Source of the DNA: Desulfobacteraceae bacterium
GTDB lineage: Bacteria; Desulfobacterota; DSM-4660; Desulfatiglandales; Desulfatiglandaceae
Assembly (NCBI GenBank): GCA_030632525.1
Contig: DAOVUP010000047.1
Location: forward strand, 1 to 8,075
Direction: 5' to 3'
Length of the DNA stretch: 8,075 nucleotides
Below the pieces are notes generated by a model that saw only the letters and a list, made by a program, of their open reading frames with translations, did no database searches and was not told where the DNA came from. Numbering within the stretch: position 1 is the stretch's first letter; every line of letters begins with the position of its first letter. The position numbers and the translations under genes are program-made. Shown here one piece after another: positions 1 to 4,758 of this stretch.

Positions 1-342
1 AATGTGCGAATGCCCATAGACAATGACGTCCACGCCATTAAACAGGGGTAGGATGCGATCTTCCAAATCGTCAGAACGACCCCAACCATGAATAAGCCCC
101 AAGCTGTAACCGCCTAAATTAATAACTTTTTTATCCGGAAGAAATCGCTTTACCTCAAAAGGATCCATATTGCCGTAAACACCGTGAAAATCCTTAGCAT
201 TGAAAAAGTCAATAATCTCAGGTGAAACAACGTCTCCCGCGTGCAGAATCATATCTTTGTCAGACAGATATTTATCATAGATCGCAATAAATTTCTCTGT
301 CACCTGATGAAGGTGTGTATCTGAAAGCACTCCAATTTTCAT
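1..342 (-). CDS. YfcE/MJ0936-family metallophosphoesterase, C-terminus cut by window edge
   Basis: I translated this by hand from the minus strand. It is open from ATG (342-340) to the left edge, giving 114 residues that begin MKIGVLSDTHLH. Calcineurin-like phosphoesterase metal-binding motifs appear in the expected order: SDTH at residues 7-10, HAGD near 40, GNMD near 62, then IHGW, and GHSH next to the cut end. In this family these residues bind two divalent metals, and members are small cytosolic phosphodiesterases; the physiological substrate is usually unknown. Family members are about 155-185 residues, so roughly 40-70 residues lie outside the window. No strong Shine-Dalgarno is visible upstream (TTTTGGATAATGCC precedes the ATG). 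The gene diverges from the zinc-ribbon gene at 567, and an inverted repeat lies 23 bases upstream of its start. The family call is firm; the substrate is not known. Confidence 0.9.
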   Translation of the reverse strand, partial: MKIGVLSDTHLHQVTEKFIAIYDKYLSDKDMILHAGDVVSPEIIDFFNAKDFHGVYGNMDPFEVKRFLPDKKVINLGGYSLGLIHGWGRSDDLEDRILPLFNGVDVIVYGHSHI

Positions 343-364
343 GGCATTATCCAAAACAGACCGG

Positions 365-414
365 TTCTCAGATTGATAGATAAATTTCAGATGGAGGGTA
401 TATCAAACTGAGAA
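365..414. repeat. Imperfect inverted repeat between divergent genes
   Basis: The left arm at 365-380 (TTCTCAGATTGATAGA) and the right arm at 399-414 (TATATCAAACTGAGAA) are complementary at 14 of 16 positions around an 18-base spacer. On the minus strand a weak promoter-like pair (TTGATA, 18-base spacer, TATCTA) falls inside the two arms. The repeat could therefore be an operator for a dimeric regulator of the phosphoesterase gene, or a hairpin in its mRNA leader. Neither strand has a T-tract after the structure, which argues against an intrinsic terminator. The repeat is seen directly; its role is inferred. Confidence 0.5.
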
Positions 415-466
415 AAAAGACAAGGCATAATCTCTGGAAATAATCTCCACAACCCTGAAAAATCAT

Positions 467-496
467 TTGACAGGAGAGAGACAAGGCCATTATCTT
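467..496 (+). promoter_or_regulatory. Sigma70-type promoter for the zinc-ribbon gene
   Basis: A consensus -35 box TTGACA (467-472) is followed after 18 bases by TATCTT (491-496, four of six matches to TATAAT). It lies about 70 bases upstream of the ATG at 567 and is correctly oriented. No other plus-strand candidate in this gap is as good. Confidence 0.5.
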
Positions 497-566
497 AAGC
501 CGCAAATCACAGAATTTATGAGGTCAGGCCTCGTTACGGGGTCGACGATATCCGGAGGTCGGAAAA

Positions 567-1055
567 ATGCCCATATACGAATTCTATTGTAAAGAATGTC
601 ACATGATATTCAATTTCTTCTCCAAATCAATAAACACCGAGAAAAGGCCCATATGCCCCAAATGCCTGAAGATCGAACTTGAACGACGCATGTCGGTCTT
701 TGCCAGCCCCCGAGGCCAGGAAGGGGAAGATGATATGCCTCTTCCCGATATTGACGAAAGCAAAATGGAAAACGCCATGAACCTCCTTGCAAGAGAGGCC
801 GAACATATGGATGAGAATGATCCGAAACAGGCCGCCAACCTGATGCGCAAATTGACAGATATGACCGGGTTAAATCTGGGGTCTGGTATGGAGGAGGCAT
901 TGCAGAGAATGGAAGCAGGAGAAGACCCTGAAACCATAGAAGCGGAGATGGGAGATCTCTTAGAGGGGGAAGAGCCTTTTGCCTTTGAAAAAAAACATCC
1001 CAAAGGCCCCAAATCCCGGCCACCTGCTGTTGATGATAAATTGTATGATCTTTAA
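567..1055 (+). CDS. FmdB-family zinc-ribbon protein with an acidic C-terminal extension
   Basis: The product has 162 residues. The N-terminus MPIYEFYCKEC matches the FmdB putative regulatory domain: a zinc ribbon with CxxC at residues 8-11 and a second CxxC (CPKC) at 30-33. The family is named for a gene at a formamidase/formylmethanofuran dehydrogenase locus, but its function is essentially unknown. After the ribbon, residues about 52-135 are rich in Glu, Asp, Met and Ala and look helical, and the tail is basic and proline-rich (HPKGPKSRPP). Typical FmdB proteins are about 60-110 residues, so this is a long version. The start is supported by GGAGG at 554-558, eight bases before the ATG. It stands alone on this strand and converges with the UPF0280 gene. 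Zinc binding is likely; any regulatory role is guesswork. Confidence 0.85.
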   Translation: MPIYEFYCKECHMIFNFFSKSINTEKRPICPKCLKIELERRMSVFASPRGQEGEDDMPLPDIDESKMENAMNLLAREAEHMDENDPKQAANLMRKLTDMTGLNLGSGMEEALQRMEAGEDPETIEAEMGDLLEGEEPFAFEKKHPKGPKSRPPAVDDKLYDL

Positions 1056-1064
1056 TATGATACC

Positions 1065-1088
1065 CCCGTAAAAAGTTATTTTTACGGG
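1065..1088 (+). terminator. Perfect 10-bp hairpin after the zinc-ribbon gene
   Basis: CCCGTAAAAA (1065-1074) pairs perfectly with TTTTTACGGG (1079-1088) across a GTTA loop, beginning 10 bases after the stop codon. No T-tract follows the stem, because the T run is inside the 3' arm, so it is not a textbook intrinsic terminator. Its position between convergent genes fits a transcription end or mRNA-stabilising hairpin. Confidence 0.5.
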
Positions 1089-1096
1089 CAATTGCA

Positions 1097-1117
1097 AATT
1101 GAGGAATTGAGGAATTG
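1097..1117. repeat. Short tandem repeat, AATTGAGG unit
   Basis: The 8-base unit AATTGAGG occurs twice exactly (1097-1104 and 1105-1112), followed by a partial third copy AATTG (1113-1117). It lies between the hairpin and the 3' end of the convergent UPF0280 gene. No function can be assigned. It could be a slippage-prone microsatellite. Confidence 0.6.
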
Positions 1118-1189
1118 CTAAATATTATAAGCAGTTAATCTTGAGCGTATCATTCTAAATCCCGAATTTTTTGACTTTTCACATGGGCC

Positions 1190-1918
1190 TCATACCTCTA
1201 CAAGCTCAATATCCCCCCAGGTAGCCATGGTATCTCCCACAATAGCAATTCCACCCAAAATACCATCGATCTGATCCGCCCATATGGCTACTTCCTCAAG
1301 ATCTCTCTTTTTTTTGACCCTGTTTCCCAGGGCAGTTGCAGCGCCATCTGCCAAGGCCGCCGATGACGACAGGACGCAGACTACATCTGTGATCCCCCGG
1401 CTCAGGGAATGGCCCACCGTTGCAGATGAAGAACAGACGCCCAAGGGCATCTGCCTAACGGGAACCAGGAGACCAAATCTCCCGCTCAAAGGCGAACCCC
1501 CTGCAAAAACCGAGACAGTTAAAGGACGGTCGGCCTTCATGAAAATATCTCCTCCGTTTTCTACGATGACCTGATCTGTAAGATCGAGAAGCCCCATTCC
1601 AACGTACTGGGCAATAGCGCCTGCCACAGATGCCATAGGTCCCACATCGACCTTCCCTGTTGCACGAATCATCTCTTTTACAATCGGAGGGGCATAAGGG
1701 TCACGAACTAAGGGTGTGAGGGAGTTTGGAAACTCCGGATGAGATTCTATGTAGGATTCAAGCTGATACCTGCAATCAAATATCAAATCTCCGGTCTCTT
1801 TTTCTAAGTTTTTGTCTGCACAGACCCATAGATCTGTTTCTTTGACAGCAACACTAAAGCATGTCAGGTCCTTAGCACTGACTCTTTTCCTGTAAGTACG
1901 TTCTCTGTACTGGGGCAT
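1190..1918 (-). CDS. UPF0280 (COG2122) family protein, ApbE-like fold
   Basis: The product has 242 residues, full length for UPF0280. Recognisable blocks are VGPMASVAGA (92-101), ENGGDIF (120-126), CSSSATVGHS (162-171) and ADGAATALGN (190-199). The ENGGD and SSATVGHS blocks recall the flavin-handling ApbE superfamily, but this branch is separate and its reaction is not established. From memory, the COG2122 member in Methanosarcina has been linked genetically to homocysteine and sulfur assimilation, together with DUF39 and NIL-ferredoxin proteins; neither partner is in this window. GGAAG lies about eight bases before the ATG at 1918. There is no signal peptide, so the protein should be cytosolic. 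The nearest same-strand gene (nnr) is 505 bases upstream with terminator-like structures between, so it is probably transcribed separately. The family call is confident; the function is open. Confidence 0.88.
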   Translation of the reverse strand: MPQYRERTYRKRVSAKDLTCFSVAVKETDLWVCADKNLEKETGDLIFDCRYQLESYIESHPEFPNSLTPLVRDPYAPPIVKEMIRATGKVDVGPMASVAGAIAQYVGMGLLDLTDQVIVENGGDIFMKADRPLTVSVFAGGSPLSGRFGLLVPVRQMPLGVCSSSATVGHSLSRGITDVVCVLSSSAALADGAATALGNRVKKKRDLEEVAIWADQIDGILGGIAIVGDTMATWGDIELVEV

Positions 1919-1957
1919 AACCTGACTTCCGCAAAGAATTGGATTGGAGTATTGGTC

Positions 1958-1982
1958 AAAAAAATAGGCTTCCCAAGATGCC
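1958..1982 (-). terminator. Terminator-like hairpin in the UPF0280 leader
   Basis: Read on the minus strand, GGCATCTTGGGAAGCC (1982-1967) folds into a short stem (GGC and TC pairing with GA and GCC, one A-A mismatch, TTGG loop). It is followed by TATTTTTTT (1966-1958), a good T-tract. It ends only 40 bases before the UPF0280 start codon, so it would act as an attenuator inside the leader rather than as the end of another gene. The stem is short, so the call is tentative. Confidence 0.4.
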
Positions 1983-2033
1983 GTTATTTCATCCCCTATT
2001 AATCTTCCCTCCTAAGTGGTTTAAGATTGCGGG

Positions 2034-2053
2034 AAAAAAGATGCACGTACATC
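2034..2053 (-). terminator. Second weak terminator-like hairpin upstream of UPF0280
   Basis: On the minus strand GATGTACGTGCATC (2053-2040) forms a five-pair stem including one T-G wobble, with an ACGT loop, and is followed directly by six Ts (2039-2034). The same 14 bases are also a near-perfect palindrome and could be an operator half-site pair. The stem is too short for a confident terminator call. Confidence 0.25.
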
Positions 2054-2284
2054 CGAGAAGCCCGGTTGTGCCACAGGCCTTATATATATCCTCAATAAAC
2101 TTTATGCAAAATTCGTACCGCGTTCTCAATTTAGATAAATAATAATGAATTCTATATAGTTAGCCAAATTATGCAAAAAAGCCACAATAAGAAATGTATC
2201 AAAAACACCACATCATGTGAAATTAGACAACACGGTTTCAATTGAATATTGATACGCCCGCAAAAAATTCCTACCTGTCCGGCT

Positions 2285-2374
2285 AAAAAAATAGCCACGG
2301 AGACTCAGAGACAAAGAGGAAAACATTTTAGGGAAAAGGTCTTCATTCTCAATTTCCCTCTGTGCCTCTGTGGC
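2285..2374 (-). terminator. Long inverted repeat with T-tract; likely nnr terminator or repeat-derived hairpin
   Basis: The left arm at 2294-2310 (GCCACGGAGACTCAGAG) and the right arm at 2358-2374 (CTCTGTGCCTCTGTGGC) pair at 14 of 17 positions around a 47-base loop. Read on the minus strand, the structure begins 50 bases after the nnr stop and is followed by TATTTTTTT (2293-2285), as expected for an intrinsic terminator. A smaller palindrome, GGCTA-TAGCC with an A6 loop (2281-2296), overlaps its end. Repeats beginning GCCACGGAGAC or GCCACAGAG are, from memory, scattered through many environmental bacterial genomes, so this may be a dispersed repeat reused as a terminator. Confidence 0.5.
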
Positions 2375-2423
2375 AAAAAAAGCACTTCATACGCTTCCTC
2401 AACCCTCAATCTCCAAATCCGCT

Positions 2424-3998
2424 TCAAATAACTTGGGCCCCTTTATAACGATCCATATAAGTTTCGCTTTGGCCATCCCGGTCCATTTTCAGGGCAAGGG
2501 GCACATAGTAGAGGATATCTTGGGCTGTTATCCCGTCTTCACCCTTTTCTTTGGCGGCTAAGTCTCCGGCAAATCCATGAATAAACACCCCCTTCAACAC
2601 GGAATTATCTATGTTCAGGCCAAGACCAAACATTGCGGCGATAACCCCTGTAAGAACATCACCCGAGCCAGCGGTTGCCATACCCGGATTTCCCGACATA
2701 TTAACAAAAACCTTTTCATCGGGAAATCCAATTAATGAACGGCCACCTTTCAGGGCAATAATCGTGTTCAGTTCCTTAGATGTGCGCTGGAGCATATCGA
2801 TTTTGTTGGCATCTATTTCCTGTACGTCCACTCCCGTGAGCTTAGACATCTCGCCCGGATGCGGAGTAAGAATAGTGCCGGATTTCCTCTCTCTTATAAT
2901 TTGCAAATCCTTGGAAATGGCAGTAATTCCATCACCATCTATGAGAAGTGGCCGGTTGATCTCCTTTGCCAACTCCCTTACCAGACCTTCAGTTTCTTCG
3001 TCTAATGACAGACCGGGTCCCAGGACAACCATATCCATTTTCGCCGCCAGATTAAGGAGGAAATCCTTATTCTCGAGAGATATGCTCCCCGCGGCTGTCT
3101 CTTTTTGCGGCAAAAAAACTATCTCACTCCCCTTGTTGGCAATGTGGGGTGTAATGGAAGCAGGCGCTGCAAGCCGCGAATACCCCCCACCAGCCTTCAG
3201 AAAAGACATGGCCGAGAAATAGGGCGCGCCAAAATAGTTGGCCGCACCGGCAATAAAAAGGACCTGGCCAAAACTCCCCTTATGGCCGTCCCTTTCTCTT
3301 GGCGGAAGCCTTTTTGGCTGATTTATTTCAACCTTCAGCGAATCCGAATCATATATTGCAGGAGGGAAGGAGATGTGCGTAACAAACAGTTTGCCGCAAA
3401 GATCATGACCCGGGAACAGGATATTTCCGGCCTTAGGAAGACCAAAGGTTACAGTATAATCAGCCTTTACCGCAACACCCATGATTTTTCCCGTATCACC
3501 TGTGACTCCGGAAGGGATATCAGCGCTGAATATCGTCTTCCCGCTGCCATTGATCAATTCAATGACATTCCGATACAGCCCCGTGACCTCCCGGATCAGG
3601 CCTGTGCCAAAGATGGCATCTATAATAGCATCTGAGTGGGCAACATCCGTTTTGACAGATTCGACAGATTCAACCTCCCGAATCTCAATCATCAATCTGG
3701 AAATGATGTCAAGATTGAGTCTTGCCGCACCCTTATATTGCCCCTTATCACCTAAGATAAAAACCTTTACTTTTCCGCCATTGGAATGAATTTTCCTTGC
3801 AATAACGAATCCATCACCACCATTATTGCCTATGCCGCAAAATATGATGAAATTTTTCCCCTTGATACCGCATTCCTTTGAAATAACGAAATAGGTCGCC
3901 TCTCCGGCGTTTTCCATCAACAGTTCTTCTTTGATACCGAATTCCTTAATGGCCGTCTTGTCTAAATTCCTCATCTCAGAAACGGTGCTTATCTTCAT
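2424..3998 (-). CDS. nnr: Bifunctional NAD(P)H-hydrate repair enzyme (epimerase plus ADP/ATP-dependent dehydratase)
   Basis: The product has 524 residues, the normal length for the fused enzyme. Damaged hydrated NAD(P)H forms as R and S epimers. The N-terminal YjeF_N domain (about 1-215) interconverts them, and the C-terminal ribokinase-like domain (about 230-503) dehydrates the S form using ADP or ATP. Epimerase marks are GNNGGDG (57-63), AIFGTGL (128-134) and FSADIPSG (157-164). Dehydratase marks are HKGSFGQVLFIAG (239-251), GPGL (327-330), TPHPGE (378-383) and NPGMATAGSGD (437-447), where Asp447 is expected to be the catalytic base. The start is firm: GAGGAGGAG (complement of 4001-4009) lies just before the ATG at 3998. 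The last 20 or so residues (KMDRDGQSETYM and on) extend past the domain. It is divergent from the lipid genes and probably cytosolic. All key residues I could check are present. Confidence 0.95.
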   Translation of the reverse strand: MKISTVSEMRNLDKTAIKEFGIKEELLMENAGEATYFVISKECGIKGKNFIIFCGIGNNGGDGFVIARKIHSNGGKVKVFILGDKGQYKGAARLNLDIISRLMIEIREVESVESVKTDVAHSDAIIDAIFGTGLIREVTGLYRNVIELINGSGKTIFSADIPSGVTGDTGKIMGVAVKADYTVTFGLPKAGNILFPGHDLCGKLFVTHISFPPAIYDSDSLKVEINQPKRLPPRERDGHKGSFGQVLFIAGAANYFGAPYFSAMSFLKAGGGYSRLAAPASITPHIANKGSEIVFLPQKETAAGSISLENKDFLLNLAAKMDMVVLGPGLSLDEETEGLVRELAKEINRPLLIDGDGITAISKDLQIIRERKSGTILTPHPGEMSKLTGVDVQEIDANKIDMLQRTSKELNTIIALKGGRSLIGFPDEKVFVNMSGNPGMATAGSGDVLTGVIAAMFGLGLNIDNSVLKGVFIHGFAGDLAAKEKGEDGITAQDILYYVPLALKMDRDGQSETYMDRYKGAQVI

Positions 3999-4036
3999 CT
4001 CTCCTCCTCGCTTAGTTTGAAATATGCTCTCTTATA

Positions 4037-4066
4037 ATTAAGAATTTTGATATGTTAGGCTATCAA
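4037..4066 (-). promoter_or_regulatory. Weak minus-strand promoter candidate for nnr
   Basis: On the minus strand TTGATA (4066-4061) and CTTAAT (4042-4037) are 18 bases apart, in an AT-rich stretch about 40 bases upstream of the nnr start. Alternative -10 boxes such as TATAAG overlap but lack a well-spaced -35, so the exact site is uncertain. Confidence 0.3.
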
Positions 4067-4092
4067 CATCTAAACGTATAGTCAATAATATC

Positions 4093-4120
4093 TTGACATC
4101 GAATACAGGAGTAAAATAAT
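4093..4120 (+). promoter_or_regulatory. Plus-strand sigma70-type promoter upstream of the lipid genes
   Basis: A consensus TTGACA (4093-4098) is followed after 16 bases by AATAAT (4115-4120, five of six matches to TATAAT). It is the best promoter-like site between nnr and the thioesterase gene and lies about 215 bases before the thioesterase ATG, implying a leader of around 205 bases. It overlaps the first codon of the small ORF at 4119, so that ORF and this promoter cannot both be used as drawn. Confidence 0.45.
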
Positions 4121-4268
4121 GTTCTCACTTCGCAATAGGAGAGGCCATGAACCAGCACCTGCAGATTCTCTCTCAGATTCTTTCTCTAAGAATGATGGTC
4201 TCGTAGAAAGTCAGATGCCAAATTTCTCTTGTTTACAACCGGTTGATTTTGTTACACGCCGTTTTTAA
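4119..4268 (+). CDS. Possible small ORF of 49 residues, unrecognised
   Basis: An ATG at 4119 opens a 49-residue frame (begins MFSLRNRRGHEP, ends DFVTRRF) that closes at TAA 4266-4268. AGGAG at 4107-4111 sits at an ideal seven-base spacing. The protein has no recognisable domain, signal peptide or membrane segment. A second small frame of 19 residues (4147-4206, begins MNQHLQILSQ) lies inside it in another phase and also has an AGGAG (4137-4141). This could be a leader peptide or simply chance. The overlapping -10 box at 4115-4120 weakens the case. There is no homology evidence either way. Confidence 0.2.
   Translation: MFSLRNRRGHEPAPADSLSDSFSKNDGLVESQMPNFSCLQPVDFVTRRF
4162..4185. repeat. Two tandem 12-base repeats
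   Basis: CAGATTCTCTCT (4162-4173) is followed at once by CAGATTCTTTCT (4174-4185), matching at 11 of 12 positions. The repeat lies in the leader region upstream of the thioesterase. No role is evident. Confidence 0.4.
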
Positions 4269-4287
4269 CTTTTGTGAATTTTGCCTG

Positions 4288-4318
4288 CCCTGTGGAATGC
4301 GAAGCCTATTCCTCCGGG
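4288..4318 (+). repeat. Imperfect hairpin just upstream of the thioesterase
   Basis: CCCTGTGGAAT (4288-4298) pairs with ATTCCTCCGGG (4308-4318) at 9 of 11 positions around a nine-base loop. The loop region starts GCGAAGC, a sequence known to form an unusually stable DNA mini-hairpin. It ends 15 bases before the ATG at 4334. It looks like a dispersed intergenic palindrome or a leader hairpin, and it argues that the in-frame extension back to GTG 4274 is not translated. Confidence 0.4.
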
Positions 4319-4333
4319 GCCGCTTCATTAAAA

Positions 4334-4756
4334 ATGACAAACTCAAATGATAACACAAGCTGCGAGATAAGACTGACAGTCCCGTTTCATGATCTGGACC
4401 CCATGAACATGGTCTGGCACGGGAATTATTTGAAATATTTTGATGTGGCGAGGTTTGCCCTGTTTGATAAATGCGGAATCGATCTCTACAGCTATTCTAA
4501 GAAAACAGGCTATCTTTTTCCCATAATCAAGACCTCTACAAAACACATTATTCCGCTTAGAAACCGTGATAAATTTATATGTAAGGCAACGGTCCTTGAG
4601 GCAAAGATCAAAATTATCATCGATTTCGAGATAAGATGTGAGGGAAGAAGGGAGATATGTGCAAAGGGGAGAAGCGAGCAGGTGGCGGTAAAATTCCCTG
4701 AAATGGAAATGATGTTTCAAATACCGGATGAAATCCGTATAGCCTTGGGGTATTAG
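4334..4756 (+). CDS. Hotdog-fold acyl thioesterase, YbgC/FadM-like (4HBT superfamily)
   Basis: The product has 140 residues from the ATG at 4334. It should hydrolyse an acyl-CoA or acyl-ACP thioester in the cytosol. The N-terminal block PFHDLDPMNMVWHGNYLKYFDVAR region (residues 18-40) is the 4HBT signature, with the expected catalytic Asp in HDLDPM (19-24) and HGNY at 29-32. The DLDPM-VWHGNY variant resembles thioesterases I associate with aryl-polyene clusters. The frame is open back to GTG 4274, which would add 20 residues, but no Shine-Dalgarno precedes it and the extra part overlaps a hairpin (4288-4318). The shorter form has the usual family length, though its own ribosome-binding site is also weak. 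The stop is two bases before the next ATG, so it is almost certainly cotranscribed with the DAK2-DegV gene. The family call is confident; the substrate is unknown. Confidence 0.85.
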   Translation: MTNSNDNTSCEIRLTVPFHDLDPMNMVWHGNYLKYFDVARFALFDKCGIDLYSYSKKTGYLFPIIKTSTKHIIPLRNRDKFICKATVLEAKIKIIIDFEIRCEGRREICAKGRSEQVAVKFPEMEMMFQIPDEIRIALGY

Positions 4757-4758
4757 CG

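Larger units (their letters stand above)
1919..2423. other. Gene-poor 505-base region upstream of UPF0280
   Basis: No convincing gene was found. Short ORFs on the plus strand have no Shine-Dalgarno, no family resemblance and poor composition. The region is AT-rich at 2090-2280. It contains, for minus-strand transcription, two terminator-like hairpins (1958-1982 and 2034-2053), a larger inverted repeat (2294-2374), and a short palindrome CACATCATGTG (2209-2219). A weak minus-strand promoter is possible around 2080-2110 (TTGCAT, 17-base spacer, TATATA). Together these suggest a long, structured 5' leader for UPF0280 plus the 3' end of the nnr transcript. Confidence 0.5.

Noticed and set aside
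1097..1117. Direct repeats considered as a CRISPR or integration site
   Set aside because: The units are only eight bases long with no spacers and no neighbouring integrase or cas gene.
2055..2075. Sigma54-like TGGCAC on the minus strand upstream of UPF0280
   Set aside because: The spacing from GG to the next GC is nine bases rather than ten, and the TTGC element is poor, so it does not meet the -24/-12 consensus.
1939..2431. Plus-strand frames of 60-67 residues in the gene-poor region
   Set aside because: There is no Shine-Dalgarno and no family resemblance, and the second runs through the inverted repeat arms at 2294-2374. Treated as chance.
2611..3635. Long plus-strand open frames (203 and 176 residues) opposite nnr
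   Set aside because: They lie antisense to a strongly supported full-length enzyme gene, have no recognisable domain and no ribosome-binding site, and their composition is what shadow frames give.
4049..4070. Loose inverted repeat around GATATGTT...AACATC near the nnr start
   Set aside because: Only four to six pairs with a bulge; not better than expected in AT-rich DNA.
4343..4720. Minus-strand 125-residue frame opposite the thioesterase
   Set aside because: The plus frame carries the clear hotdog signature; the antisense frame shows no domain.
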